Below are positions 51,058-59,725 of a stretch of DNA of 64,000 bases, in pieces; within the stretch, counting starts at the first letter, position 1, and every line of letters begins with the position of its first letter. Position numbers and translations under genes: made by a program. The notes below the pieces were generated by a model. The model made no database searches, was not told where the DNA came from, and saw only the letters and a program-made list of their open reading frames with translations. The DNA comes from Verrucomicrobiota bacterium (GTDB lineage Bacteria; Verrucomicrobiota; Verrucomicrobiia; Limisphaerales; J093): NCBI GenBank assembly GCA_027493615.1, contig JAOSKK010000002.1, positions 202,096 through 266,095 on the forward strand. Reading direction: 5' to 3'.

Positions 51058-51729
51058 ACGCCCTGGTGCGCGTCGGCGACCTGCCGACCTTCTCGCCGGT
51101 GCCGGAGGTCCTGGCGAAGCGCGACACGGTGCTTGCCGAATGCCGCGCCATCGTCGGGATCGCCGACCAGATGGATGCCGATTACGCGGGCGGGGTGCTC
51201 GCCGAGGCGGTGAGCCTGACGCGCGGGGTGGAGAAATCCCGCAGCGAGGTCAAGGCCCCGGTGCTCGAGCTGGGCCGGGCCATTGACGCGGTGGCTAGGA
51301 AGATCACCGGCCTGCTCGCACTGGAGGTCGTCCGGCTCCAGCGGTTGCTCGGTGGTTGGATGGAAGAGCAGCACCGGCGCCAGGCCGAGGTCGAGGCCAA
51401 GGCCCGGGCGGAGGAAGCGGCCCGGATCGCGGCGGCGGCGAAGGAAACCGGACCCCGAGAAGGCCGCGGAGCTCATCCGCGCGGCGGTGCAGGAAGCCAA
51501 CGACGCGGTCGCGCAGGCGGCTCCGCCGAAGATCGCAGGCACGGGCCTGCGCAGCGCGGTCACGATCGAAGTCTTCAATCCGGCGGCGCTCTACGCGGTG
51601 CGGCCGGACCTCGTTGAACTCAAACCCAGGATCGCCGCGATCAAAGAGGCTCTCCTGACCACCAAGGAACTGCCCGGGGTACGGGTCAGCACCGCCCCGG
51701 TCGCCACCGTGAGGACCCTCCATGCCTAA
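51054..51729 (+). CDS. Coiled-coil protein of unknown function (phage recombination module)
   Basis: 224 residues after removing one extra A near 51445-51449. GTG start at 51054 after a GGGAGG site. Long helices (ECRAIVGIADQMDADYAGGV, EEQHRRQAEVEAKARAEEAA) and a C-terminal part (VTIEVFNPAALYAVRPDLVE) that recalls phage proteins encoded next to Sak/Erf genes. No catalytic motif. It overlaps the next start by 8 bases. Confidence 0.6.
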
Positions 51730-52178
51730 CCTGAAGATGCCCGGCCGCTACAAGGCCACCGTGATGGAATGCAGCATCGGCACCGCCCAGACCGGAACGC
51801 CCTACGTGTTCTTGCTGCTGCGCACCGACGAGCGGGGAGATGACCGACGCCTACCTGTACCTGAGCGAGAAGGCGTTCGAGCGGACGCTCAAGACCCTGA
51901 GCGAGGCGTTCGGCTTCGACGGGGACTTCGACACGATCAGCCGTCAGCTCGTGGGCAAGCGGTGTTCGATCGTGGCCGAGGAGGAGGACGACGGTTTCGG
52001 TCTGAAGGTGCGGGTGCGCTGGATCAACCCGGAGCAGCCCAAGACGGCCGACAAGGCGTTCCTGGCGATGCTCACCGGACGGGCGCGCTCCCTCCTGCAG
52101 GGTCAGCCGAAGGCGGCACCGCCCGCGGTCCCCTCGGTCGCCCCGGCCGCGGACGACGACGACGAAATCCCGTTCTGA
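51722..52178 (+). CDS. DUF669-like small protein
   Basis: 151 residues after repair near 51832-51838 (one extra G or two missing). Starts MPNLKMPGRYKATVMECSIG, then YLYLSEKAFERTLKTLSEAF, SIVAEEEDDGFGLKVRVRWI and an acidic C-terminus DDDDEIPF like that of single-strand DNA-binding proteins. DUF669-type genes sit beside AAA_24 ATPases and helicases in phages. Assignment is by context and layout. Confidence 0.55.
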
Positions 52179-52179
52179 C

Positions 52180-53721
52180 ATGCCCCTGCGTCCCTACCAG
52201 CCCCGTTTCGTGGACGCCATGCTCGGCGCCCTGGTCGAGTTCGACCGGGTGCTGGGCGTGGCCCCCACCGGATCCGGGAAAGGGGTCATGGCCGGCGAGA
52301 TCGCCCGGCGGTGTCTGCCCTTTGGCCCGGTGCTGTTCCTGGCCGATGCGCAGGAGTTGGTGAAGCAGGCGGCCGATAAGCTGGGGATCTGGGCGGGCGT
52401 GATCCCGCAGGTCGAGATGGCCGAGGAACACGCCCAGCCGGGGGACCGCCTGGTGGTGGCCACGACCCAAAGCCTGGCCCGGCGCCTCGGCAAATGGCCG
52501 CGGGACTACTTCAGCCTGGTCATCGTCGATGAAGCCCATAGGGGGACGCTCGGCACCCAGGCGCAGGCGGTGCTCGGCCACTTCGCCTCCGCCCAGGTCA
52601 TCGGGATCACCGCCACCCCGTTCCGCTCGGACAAACAGCAGCTTGCGACCTTCTACCAGACGATCCCGTGCGAGATCGGCCTGATCGAGTTGATCAAGGA
52701 CGGTTACCTGGCCCGGATCGTCATCCAGTCCGTACCCGTCCGCGTGGATCTCTCGGAGGTCCGAACCCGCAGCGGCGACTACCGGGAGGAGGACCTGGGG
52801 GAAGCCATCGAACCGCACCTGGCCGAGTGCGCCGAGATCCTCGCCGAACACGCGCGCGGCCGGCGGACGGTGGTGTTCCTGCCCCTGATCGAGACCAGCA
52901 AGCGGTTCGTCGCGGCCTGCCGCGAGATCGGGCTCCGCGCGGTGCATGTCGACGGGGAAGATCGGAGCGAGTTGGAGACCTTCCGACGGCGGGAAGCGGA
53001 CATCATCTGCAACGCCTCGCTGCTGACCACGGGCTGGGATGAGCCTTCGCTGGACTGCGTCATGGTGCTGCGGCCGACCAAGTCGCTGGTCCTCTACTCG
53101 CAGATGATCGGCCGGGGGACCCGGATCTACCCGGGGAAGGAGAACCTGCTGGTGCTCGATCCCCTGTTCCTCTCGGACTCGATGGACCTGATCCGGCCGG
53201 CCCGGCTCATTGCGCAGACCCCGCAGCAGGACCAGGCGATGACGGAGGTCCTCGCCCGGGGCGGACAGATGGACCTGCTCGAGGTGGACGCGGTGGCCAC
53301 CGAAGAGCGGCGTCGGAAGCTGGCCGAGCAACTGGCCGCACAGGCCCAGCGCAACATGCGGGTGGTGGACGCGATCGAGTTTGCCGTCGGCCTGGGCAGC
53401 CCGCTGTTGCTGGACTACGAACCGACCATGGCCTGGGAGCGTGAGCCCGTGAGCTCGAAGCAGGCGGCGGCGCTGGAGCGGATGGGCTTTGGCCTGGAGC
53501 GGGTGACCTGCAAGGGGCATGCGAACAAGCTCCTGGAGATCCTCTTCGCCCGGCGGGATCTGGGGCTGGCGACGCCCAAGCAGGTGAAGTGGCTGGTGAA
53601 ACTGGGCCACCCCGACCCGTACGCGGCCACGTTTGCCGAGGCGGGCGAGTTCCTGGATCGGAAGTTCGGCGGGGCACCCAAACCGCGGGTCGAAAGGGAG
53701 GAACCGGCATGGGCAGCGTGA
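52180..53721 (+). CDS. Superfamily 2 DNA/RNA helicase (DEAH type)
   Basis: 513 residues, intact. Motif I GVAPTGSGKGVMAGEI, Ia region VVATTQSLARRL, motif II VIVDEAHRG, motif III GITATPFRSD, motif V ICNASLLTTGWDEPSLD and motif VI YSQMIGRGTRIYPG. This is the UvrB/type III restriction-like helicase group often carried by phages. A C-terminal region (TPKQVKWLVKLGHPDPYAAT) follows the core. Begins one base after the upstream stop. Confidence 0.9.
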   Translation: MPLRPYQPRFVDAMLGALVEFDRVLGVAPTGSGKGVMAGEIARRCLPFGPVLFLADAQELVKQAADKLGIWAGVIPQVEMAEEHAQPGDRLVVATTQSLARRLGKWPRDYFSLVIVDEAHRGTLGTQAQAVLGHFASAQVIGITATPFRSDKQQLATFYQTIPCEIGLIELIKDGYLARIVIQSVPVRVDLSEVRTRSGDYREEDLGEAIEPHLAECAEILAEHARGRRTVVFLPLIETSKRFVAACREIGLRAVHVDGEDRSELETFRRREADIICNASLLTTGWDEPSLDCVMVLRPTKSLVLYSQMIGRGTRIYPGKENLLVLDPLFLSDSMDLIRPARLIAQTPQQDQAMTEVLARGGQMDLLEVDAVATEERRRKLAEQLAAQAQRNMRVVDAIEFAVGLGSPLLLDYEPTMAWEREPVSSKQAAALERMGFGLERVTCKGHANKLLEILFARRDLGLATPKQVKWLVKLGHPDPYAATFAEAGEFLDRKFGGAPKPRVEREEPAWAA

Positions 53722-53771
53722 TCCTCGCGGTCTTTGTCCTCCTGCTGCTGGTGTGGTGGCGGGTGGAGTGA
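53709..53771 (+). CDS. Single-pass membrane micropeptide
   Basis: 20 residues, MGSVILAVFVLLLLVWWRVE, almost entirely a transmembrane helix. It starts inside the end of the helicase gene after an AGGAACC-like site. Its size means coding is plausible but unproven; alternatively it is chance. Small membrane peptides of this type are common and rarely annotated in phages. Confidence 0.4.
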   Translation: MGSVILAVFVLLLLVWWRVE

Positions 53772-53802
53772 TGGCCTGGTGTGGCCGGGAGAGCTCTGAG
53801 GT

Positions 53803-54009
53803 ATGACCACGATCCGAAAGAAACGACTGGTCCGCGCCGTCGAGTGCGATCCGAAGCAGACGCCGCACGGCGTCAAACCGGCGCTGGTCTTTGCCGTCGA
53901 TCCGAAGGGGACCTTGATGATCTGGCCGAAACGGTCGCGCAGCCGGCCGGTGGTCTCGTTCCACCTGGCCAAGCTCTATGCCCGCGGTCTGGGGGAGATG
54001 TTCACATGA
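53803..54009 (+). CDS. Small basic protein of unknown function
   Basis: 68 residues: RKKRLVRAVECDPKQTPHGV, then KGTLMIWPKRSRSRPVVSF. Beta-rich and basic. It is followed by an ATGA overlap with the primase-polymerase gene, which supports translation. No family recognised. Confidence 0.6.
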   Translation: MTTIRKKRLVRAVECDPKQTPHGVKPALVFAVDPKGTLMIWPKRSRSRPVVSFHLAKLYARGLGEMFT

Positions 54010-55953
54010 CTTCACTCGAAACCGCCCTGCACCTGCTCCGCACCGAGGGGGCCGCCTGCATCCCGGTCGGGCCCGACAAGCGGCCGAAGGTGGCCTGGAG
54101 CCGGTACGCGGAGACCCTGCCGACGGAGGAGGAGTGCCGGCGATGGTTCGACAATGGCGCGTCCCTCGCCGTGCTGGGCGGGAAGATCCAGTGCCTGGAC
54201 GTGGACACCAAGCACGCCGACCCCGGTCTGTGGGACCGGCTGCTGCAGCGGTGCGAGGACCTCGGGCTGGGGCCGCTGCTCGAGCGACTCCTGATCCAGC
54301 GGACTCCCTCGGGCGGTTATCATCTGGTCTGGCGCTGTGACGCGGAGCTCCGCAACCTGAAGCTGGCCGAGAACCCGCGGAAGGAAGTGCTCCTGGAAAC
54401 GCGGGGCGCCGGCGGTTACTTCCTGATCTGCCCCTCGCCCGGGTACCGGCTGATCCAGGGGGACTGGTCGGCGATCCCGACGCTCACCCAGGACGAGCGG
54501 GACGATCTCTTGGCCGTGGCCCGGTCGTTCAACGAGCACCAACCCCGCGAGTTTCGTCCCCAGGTCCCGGCCGGTGCCGCGACTTCGCCGGGGGACGACT
54601 TCGATGCGCGCGGGGACGTGCCGGGCCTGTTGCTCAGGCATGGTTGGACGCGGGCCGACGGCAGCGGGCACTACTGGACCCGGCCGGGGAAGGATCGGGG
54701 ATCTCGGCCTCCTGGGACATCGTCCCGGGTCGGTTCTGGGTGTTCACGACTTCGACGGCGTTCGAGGCCCAGCACGTGTACCGGCCCTGGCATGTGTTTG
54801 CCGTCCTCGAGTGCGGGGGCGACTTCACCGCGGCGGCGCGGCGCCTGGTCGAACTTGGTTACGGGGCTACCCGGCGCCTGGAGGCGGGCTCGGCCTCCCC
54901 TACCTCTCCCCAGTCGGTTCCGACGCTCCCAGGAGGCTCCCAGGACGCTTCCCAGGTCTCTTTGGTGCTGCCTCCCATCCTGTCCCGCGGCGAAGAGCAA
55001 CGAGCGAACTGGCCCACGCCGGTCGAGATCGTGCAGGGGTGCTCTACCGCGGCGCCAAAGGGATGATTGCCGGTCCCTCGAAATCGCGGAAGACCTACCT
55101 CTTGGCCGACCTGGCCGTGAGCGTGGCCAGCGGCGTGGGTTGGCTGGGCATCCCGACCACGCAGGTCCCCGTGCTGTACGTGAACCTCGAGCTGCAGGAC
55201 TTCGCCTTCCGCCACCGCCGGCAGGAGATCGAGAAGGTCAAGCTCAGCGGCGCGGTGGACGACTACCCGCTCTGGAGCTGGCACCTGCGCGGGTACGGGG
55301 TGACCCTGCCGCTGATCCGCGCGCGGTTGCTGCGGCACTGCGCGGCCGAGGGGATCGGGCTGATCATCCTGGATCCGACCTACAAGCTGAACCACCTGGC
55401 CCAGGAGAACGCCGCCGAGGATGTGGGCCGGCTGCTCAACGAGTTCGAGCAGGTGGGCCGGGAGGCGGACGCGACGGTGGTCTTCTGTCACCACTTCGCC
55501 AAGGGGACGGCCGCGGAGAAGCACAGCATCGACCGCGCCTCGGGGTCGGGAGTGTGGGCCCGGGATCCGGACGCCATCATCACGCTGAGCCCGCATCAGG
55601 AGGACGAGCACATGATCGTCGAGATGCACCTGCGGAACTTTGCCCCCATCGCCCCCTTTGTCGTTCGTTGGCAGTACCCGGTCTGGGAACGCGCGCTGGA
55701 GGCGGATCCGACCGCCCACCGCCGCCCGCTCAAGGCCCGGTCTGCAGCGGGTCCCCCCAGGCCAGCGCACCGGCCGCCGAAGGTCAGCGACGAGCAGGTC
55801 GAGACCTTCGTGCGGGATGCCTTCGACGGTGACACCCCCCGCTTCGAGTCCAAGGCCGCAGCCATCCGGGCGGCCGCCGAGTCGTGGGGGGTCCACGAAC
55901 GCACCGCCGAGCGACACCTCGCCTCGTGGCTGCGCCAGGAGGGTCAGTCATGA
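54006..55953 (+). CDS. Bifunctional primase-polymerase fused to RepA-like helicase
   Basis: 649 residues after repair. The N-terminal prim-pol has GAACIPVGPDKRPKVAWSRY, metal-binding LDVDTK, and SGGYHLVWR. The C-terminal RecA-fold has Walker A IAGPSKSRKTYLLADLAV, Walker B GLIILDPTYKL and the sensor TVVFCHHFAKG, then a small helical tail (ESWGVHERTAERHLASWL). One G is missing near 54697-54701 and one near 55033-55037. Supplies primer synthesis and probably helicase activity for element replication. Flanked by ATGA overlaps on both sides. Confidence 0.88.
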
Positions 55954-56123
55954 ACCGGCAAAACCCCACGGCAAAGGCCCTGAAAGCTGCTTTCGCCGCT
56001 GCCTACTTTCGCCCCCACGGCGAAAGCGGCAAACCACCTTTTCCTATTTCCGCCGCCGGCACGGCGAAAGTAAGCCCCTCTATAGCTATAGGGGGCTTTA
56101 CTACGCCGGCTGCCGGCCCCTGA
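55950..56123 (+). CDS. Short hypothetical protein
   Basis: 57 residues beginning RQNPTAKALKAAFAAAYF and running through a set of short repeats around GGCGAAAG. The start overlaps the upstream stop (ATGA), the main support. The second half covers a hairpin, so the frame may be only nominal. Confidence 0.4.
   Translation: MNRQNPTAKALKAAFAAAYFRPHGESGKPPFPISAAGTAKVSPSIAIGGFTTPAAGP
56072..56099 (+). terminator. Strong hairpin, possible terminator
   Basis: AAGCCCCTCTATAG followed directly by CTATAGGGGGCTT: a 13-bp stem with one bulged base and TATAGCTATA at the apex. Only three T residues follow. It divides the replication module from the RusA/ParB genes. Confidence 0.45.
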
Positions 56124-56166
56124 CCCCCAACCAACCCATCAGTTCCGCCGTCACCCTGAACGACCC

Positions 56167-56496
56167 ATGAAACGTCCCTCCCCTCCAAGCCGTGCCATGT
56201 CCGTCCGTGAACTCGAAGCCAACTACGAGCGCCAGATCATCGACCGGGTGCGACTCTCCCTCGCCCTGAGCAAGGCGTACCCAGGCTGCTACGTCCGCTC
56301 CCGGCGAGCCGCCACGACCGGACCCAATGCGGACCTCACCCTCGTGTTCGTCCATCGGCCGGACCTCGGAGCCAGGGTGTCGGCCGTTGCCAACGAAACC
56401 ATCGAGCGCATGCGTGACGCCATCAGCGACGCCGAAGCGTTGGACGTCATGACCCGGCGGATGGCCCGGTTCTACGAGGGCATCGACGAGCCATGA
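56167..56496 (+). CDS. Hypothetical protein
   Basis: 109 residues: SVRELEANYERQIIDRVRLS, then DLTLVFVHRPDLGARVSAVA. Mixed helix/strand, basic N-terminus. Overlaps the RusA gene by ATGA. No family recognised. Confidence 0.6.
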   Translation: MKRPSPPSRAMSVRELEANYERQIIDRVRLSLALSKAYPGCYVRSRRAATTGPNADLTLVFVHRPDLGARVSAVANETIERMRDAISDAEALDVMTRRMARFYEGIDEP

Positions 56497-56885
56497 CCCT
56501 GACCCGCGCGCAACTCGAGGCCCTCGGCTATGTCGAAGTCCACCCCGGAACCTGGGCCCGGCCGGATCGTCGTCTGGGTCGGCTACCGGCCGCCCTCGCT
56601 GAACCGGCTCCTGGGGGCCCACTGGAGCCGAAGCCACCGCAACGCTGTAGCCGCACGACGGGCCTGGGTGCGTGCGGCCGCCGGTATCGTCCCACCGTCA
56701 CCCTCGTCGTTCACCGGCGCCGGCTCCTGCCCGACGGGGACAACCTCGTCGCCGGCTGCAAGCACCTCCGGGACGCCATCGCCGCCTGGCTCGGGCTCGA
56801 CGATGCTGACGCCCAGGTCGCCTGGGAGTACGCCCAGGTTGCCACCGGCGGGGCCGAGGGGGTAGTGGTCTCGATCAGCCCATGA
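56493..56885 (+). CDS. RusA-type Holliday junction resolvase with N-terminal extension
   Basis: About 130 residues after two compensating shifts (near 56555-56570 and 56685-56705). The middle, in a second frame, reads VVWVGYRPPSLNRLLGAHWS, the RusA opening strand. The end reads LPDGDNLVAGCKHLRDAIAA and LDDADAQVAWEYAQV, which hold the metal-binding Asp residues of RusA. A 24-residue leader (LTRAQLEALGYVEVHPGTWA) precedes it; alternatively RusA begins at an ATG at 56530 and the leader is a separate or chance frame. Resolves branched DNA in phage replication. Confidence 0.75.
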   Translation: MTLTRAQLEALGYVEVHPGTWARPDRRLGRLPAALAEPAPGGPLEPKPPQRCSRTTGLGACGRRYRPTVTLVVHRRRLLPDGDNLVAGCKHLRDAIAAWLGLDDADAQVAWEYAQVATGGAEGVVVSISP

Positions 56886-56983
56886 ATGCCCTGCGTCGCC
56901 TCCTCGCCCGGCTCTGGTTCCGGATCACCGTCACCGCCACCGCCCTGCGCTGGTGGCTCCTGACCCGCCGCCGCCGCAAGTGA
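56882..56983 (+). CDS. Cationic membrane-active micropeptide
   Basis: 33 residues, MNALRRLLARLWFRITVTAT then ALRWWLLTRRRRK: an amphipathic, Trp/Leu-rich helix with a basic end. It is linked at its start by ATGA and at its stop by GTGA to neighbours, which favours translation. Function unknown. Confidence 0.5.
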   Translation: MNALRRLLARLWFRITVTATALRWWLLTRRRRK

Positions 56984-57477
56984 AGCCGCCCTTCGACGAA
57001 GCCCGATTGCACCCCGACTGCGACCCGACCGGGTGCGCCGGGTGCGCCCAGTTCGATTACGAGGAGGTCTACGAACGGCTCGACGGCACCCCGCAGCCCG
57101 GCGCCTGTCCCAAGGCCCTGATCGCATTCAGCCGGCTGCTCCGGGCCCTGCTGCCCGACGGCCGGCCCGCCCGCCACATCGTCGGCCTGCGGGTCATCGC
57201 CCTGGCCTGGACCCTGAACCCGGGCAACATCGCCGGCAGCCCCTCGGTGAAGGAACTCGCCCGCCGCTGCGGGGTCACGCCCGAGCACATGGCCAAGCTC
57301 ACCGGCCAGATGTCGCGCCTGGCCGAGTGGCGCAACCGGGCCCAGCAACGGGCCAAGAACTGGCGGCGCACCCGGCGGAACCGCCGGCGGGGGACGGGCC
57401 AGACGGGGAAGGAGAAGCCGCGTGAAAGGGGCGATTTTGGGCGAAGGGCTCGCACGTGCGCGCAAAGGCGGCTCTGA
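56980..57477 (+). CDS. Hypothetical protein with HTH-like segment
   Basis: 165 residues from a GTG at 56980. An early Cys cluster (HPDCDPTGCAGCAQFDYEEV) could bind metal. Then a helix-turn-helix-like stretch (SVKELARRCGVTPEHMAKLT) and a very basic tail (RRTRRNRRRGTGQTGKEK). Possibly DNA-binding. The next 166 bases hold no supported gene. Confidence 0.6.
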   Translation: MKPPFDEARLHPDCDPTGCAGCAQFDYEEVYERLDGTPQPGACPKALIAFSRLLRALLPDGRPARHIVGLRVIALAWTLNPGNIAGSPSVKELARRCGVTPEHMAKLTGQMSRLAEWRNRAQQRAKNWRRTRRNRRRGTGQTGKEKPRERGDFGRRARTCAQRRL

Positions 57478-57643
57478 CGCGTCGGAGGGGTGGGTCCGCT
57501 ACCCCGGACACGTCCGGCTCGTTCCGAGGGCAGGAAGGTGCCTTCCCGTGCGCGCACTGTAGGAAATCTCTTTGGCCTGCCCCCAGGGTCAGGGTCCGGG
57601 CCACCCCGGACTTCGCGCGCCACGGCCCAAAAAACGGTGTCCC

Positions 57644-58426
57644 ATGAAAAACTCGAAGAAGCCCACACGCCCCGCGGGGGGTAGAACGCCCGCTCCCGCC
57701 AATGCCAGCGGCCCTGAACTCGTGGTCCCGCCGGCCGGCTCGGCCGAGGCGGGCCCTGCGACAGTGTCGCCGCCTGTCGCAGCGATTGCGACCACGGCGG
57801 GCCCGATCCCGATCCGGTGCCGCTTCGACACATTGCTCGCGCTCGCCCAGGTGCGTCCGCACCCCCAGAACCCGAAGAAGCACCCCGAACCGCAGGTGGC
57901 CCTCTTTGCCGAGATCCTCCGTTACCAGGGGCTGCGCCGGCCGCTGGTGATCTCGAAGGCGAGCGGGTTCCTCGTGGTGGGCCACGGCCAGTTGCTCGCC
58001 CTCGAGTCGCTCGGGGCGGGGCAGGCCCCCGTCGAGTACCAGGACTTCGGCTCGCCGGCCGAGGAGTTGGCCCATCTGCTGGCGGACAACAAGCTGGCCG
58101 AGCTGGGGGTCGTGGGGGACGAGCAGCTCGAGGCCCTGGTCCGTCAGCTCGAGGCTGACGGGATCTCCGAGCGGATGGCGGCGATCCTGCGGGACCTCGA
58201 GGCCGGGGAGGAGGAGGACCGGCCGGCGGCGGGGGTGTACGAACTGGTGCCGACCATCGACGAGGCCTACAACGGGGTCCTGATCTTCACCCGGACCGGC
58301 CAGGAATGGGCGGCCCTGAGCACGATGCTCGACCTCCCCAAGGGGCTGGACCGCCGGGGGACGGTGGGCCTGACCCAGGTCCTGGACTTCCGCCGGTTCA
58401 ACGCGCTATGGAAATCCCGATCCTGA
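57644..58426 (+). CDS. ParB-like nuclease-domain protein
   Basis: 260 residues. After an Ala/Pro-rich leader, a ParB/RepB/Spo0J-type domain: LALAQVRPHPQNPKKHPEPQ, LRRPLVISKASGFLVVGHGQ, LLADNKLAELG. Phage ParB-like proteins of this size are found near DNA-modifying enzymes and terminases rather than in plasmid partition; no ParA is present. Overlaps the following glycosyltransferase by 19 bases, so the two are very likely cotranscribed and cooperate. Confidence 0.78.
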   Translation: MKNSKKPTRPAGGRTPAPANASGPELVVPPAGSAEAGPATVSPPVAAIATTAGPIPIRCRFDTLLALAQVRPHPQNPKKHPEPQVALFAEILRYQGLRRPLVISKASGFLVVGHGQLLALESLGAGQAPVEYQDFGSPAEELAHLLADNKLAELGVVGDEQLEALVRQLEADGISERMAAILRDLEAGEEEDRPAAGVYELVPTIDEAYNGVLIFTRTGQEWAALSTMLDLPKGLDRRGTVGLTQVLDFRRFNALWKSRS

Positions 58427-59166
58427 TCCTCTCGCACAAGCGGGCCGGCCGGGTGACGACCCACCGGCATGTCGCCGGGGCCCGGGTGCTGGTGCCCGAG
58501 TCGCAGGCCGCGGCGTACGCCCGGCACCATCCGCCCGAACAGCTCGTGACTCACCCCGACAGCGTGGTGGGCCTGCCGGCCAAACGGCAGTGGGTCCTGG
58601 AGCGCTACCCTCCAACTTCCAGCTCGATGACGATTGCCTCGGGCTCTACCGGGTCTGGCGCTACCGGGGGCGCCGGTGACGGCGATTGCCCCGCCCGAGG
58701 TGGCGGCCGTGGTGATCCAGAACGCCGCGGACACGGCCCGTCAGCTTGGGGCGTACTTCTTCGGGTTCGCGAGCCACGCCAATCCGCTCACGTACCGGGA
58801 GCACCGGCCGTTCCGGTTCGGGGGGGTACTCGCCGGCCGGGGCGATCGGGTTCCTCGCGGGGCACCAGCTCTGGTTCCCGAAGGACTGCACGCTGCCGAT
58901 GGACGACTACTGGGTGTGCCTGCTCAACGCCTACCACCATCGCTATGCGTGGTTTGATGGGCGCTTCGCGTTCGGGTTCAAGGACACGTACACCGGGCGG
59001 GGCGGGATGGCGGAGTTCCGGGCTGGCGGGGGCGAGGGAAGGGGCGACGGCCTTGCTCAAGCGGTACTTCGGGGCGGCGGTGGTGCCCAAGCGGCTGAGC
59101 CGGACGGCGACCAAGCAGGAGCGCAACCCCAGCGCGCGCTCGATCGCCCTTCCCTGGACCTATTGA
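58408..59166 (+). CDS. GT-A glycosyltransferase, TET-associated (TAGT)-like
   Basis: 252 residues after repair: EIPILILSHKRAGRVTTHRH, VLVPESQAAAYARHHPPEQL, PAKRQWVLERYP and the metal-binding NFQLDDDCLGLYR (DxD), then HQLWFPKDCTLPMDDYWVCL and AFGFKDTYTGRGG. The layout (early Ser-His-x-Arg, Val-Pro-Glu-Ser-x, x-Lys-Arg, Asp-Asp-Asp) fits glycosyltransferases found with TET/JBP enzymes in phages. Four shifts: one base lost near 58608, one near 58664, one extra G in the 7-base run near 58820-58826, and a net gain near 59030-59045; they sum to zero. Target may be modified DNA bases; no TET gene is in view. Confidence 0.65.
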   Translation: MEIPILILSHKRAGRVTTHRHVAGARVLVPESQAAAYARHHPPEQLVTHPDSVVGLPAKRQWVLERYPPTSSSMTIASGSTGSGATGGAGDGDCPARGGGRGDPERRGHGPSAWGVLLRVREPRQSAHVPGAPAVPVRGGTRRPGRSGSSRGTSSGSRRTARCRWTTTGCACSTPTTIAMRGLMGASRSGSRTRTPGGAGWRSSGLAGAREGATALLKRYFGAAVVPKRLSRTATKQERNPSARSIALPWTY

Positions 59167-59173
59167 GATGTCA

Positions 59174-59279
59174 GGGAAGTCTTCCGAAGGATAGTAACCT
59201 GCCTCTCCTACCAGTCTTGGGAACAAACGGATGCGCGAGGCACCTTTTCCATTGTCAACATACGCGGTCCGCGCATATC
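59174..59279 (+). promoter_or_regulatory. Promoter module A of the element
   Basis: GGGAAGTCTTCC dyad at 59174-59185, TAACCTGCCT at 59195-59204, then TTGTCA (59252-59257) and CATATC (59274-59279) separated by 16 bases that carry a dyad around GCGGTCCGC. The same layout recurs at 60602-60720. Drives the genes at 59321-60582. Confidence 0.6.
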
Positions 59280-59320
59280 CTTTAACTGTGGAAACAACAA
59301 GGACAATGAAAGGAAAGCAG

Positions 59321-59476
59321 ATGAACGAGACACGCATCACTATCATCATCGACCCGGCTCTGTTTCGGCCGGCCTTCCCCAAACCGATCTTCCCGGTGAA
59401 GAAGAAGCGGCGGGTGGTTCTCCCCAAGGGCCACGAGCTCAACCGTGCCACCGTCCCCTTCGGGCAAGGCCGGTAA
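59321..59476 (+). CDS. Small hypothetical protein
   Basis: 51 residues: MNETRITIIIDPALFRPAFP then KKKRRVVLPKGHELNRATV. Strand followed by a basic loop. The start was set at 59321 because AAGGAAAG precedes it at the right distance, although an in-frame ATG lies four codons upstream. First gene after promoter module A. Confidence 0.6.
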   Translation: MNETRITIIIDPALFRPAFPKPIFPVKKKRRVVLPKGHELNRATVPFGQGR

Positions 59477-59493
59477 TCGGAAAGGCGCGACTC

Positions 59494-59712
59494 ATGAAAC
59501 AGACGCGATTGTTCGACATCCTCCTGGACGGTCGGCCCAGTCTGACAGTCTGGGCCACAGACGAGACGGCGGCCCTGAAGCTCGCACGACGGTGCACCAA
59601 GCTCCCCGCCTTCTATCGCTGCCGGGCCGTGGCCCGGATCTCGGCGGACGATGAGTTGCAGGACCGCATCGAGGCGGCTGAACGCGCGGCGGGATGGGAT
59701 CCGAACCCCTGA
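59494..59712 (+). CDS. Small protein, tandem paralogue 1
   Basis: 72 residues: RLFDILLDGRPSLTVWATDE, ALKLARRCTKLPAFYRCRAV. It shares the pattern F-D-I-L-x-D-G...A...A...C-x-A-V-A-R with the next gene, suggesting a tandem duplication. GGAAAGG ribosome site. No family recognised. Confidence 0.65.
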   Translation: MKQTRLFDILLDGRPSLTVWATDETAALKLARRCTKLPAFYRCRAVARISADDELQDRIEAAERAAGWDPNP

Positions 59713-59725
59713 CTTGAGCCACCGC

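Noticed and set aside
58408..59166. Programmed ribosomal frameshifting in the element genes
   Set aside because: No slippery heptamer plus structure is apparent at the breaks, and identical breaks occur in host housekeeping genes.
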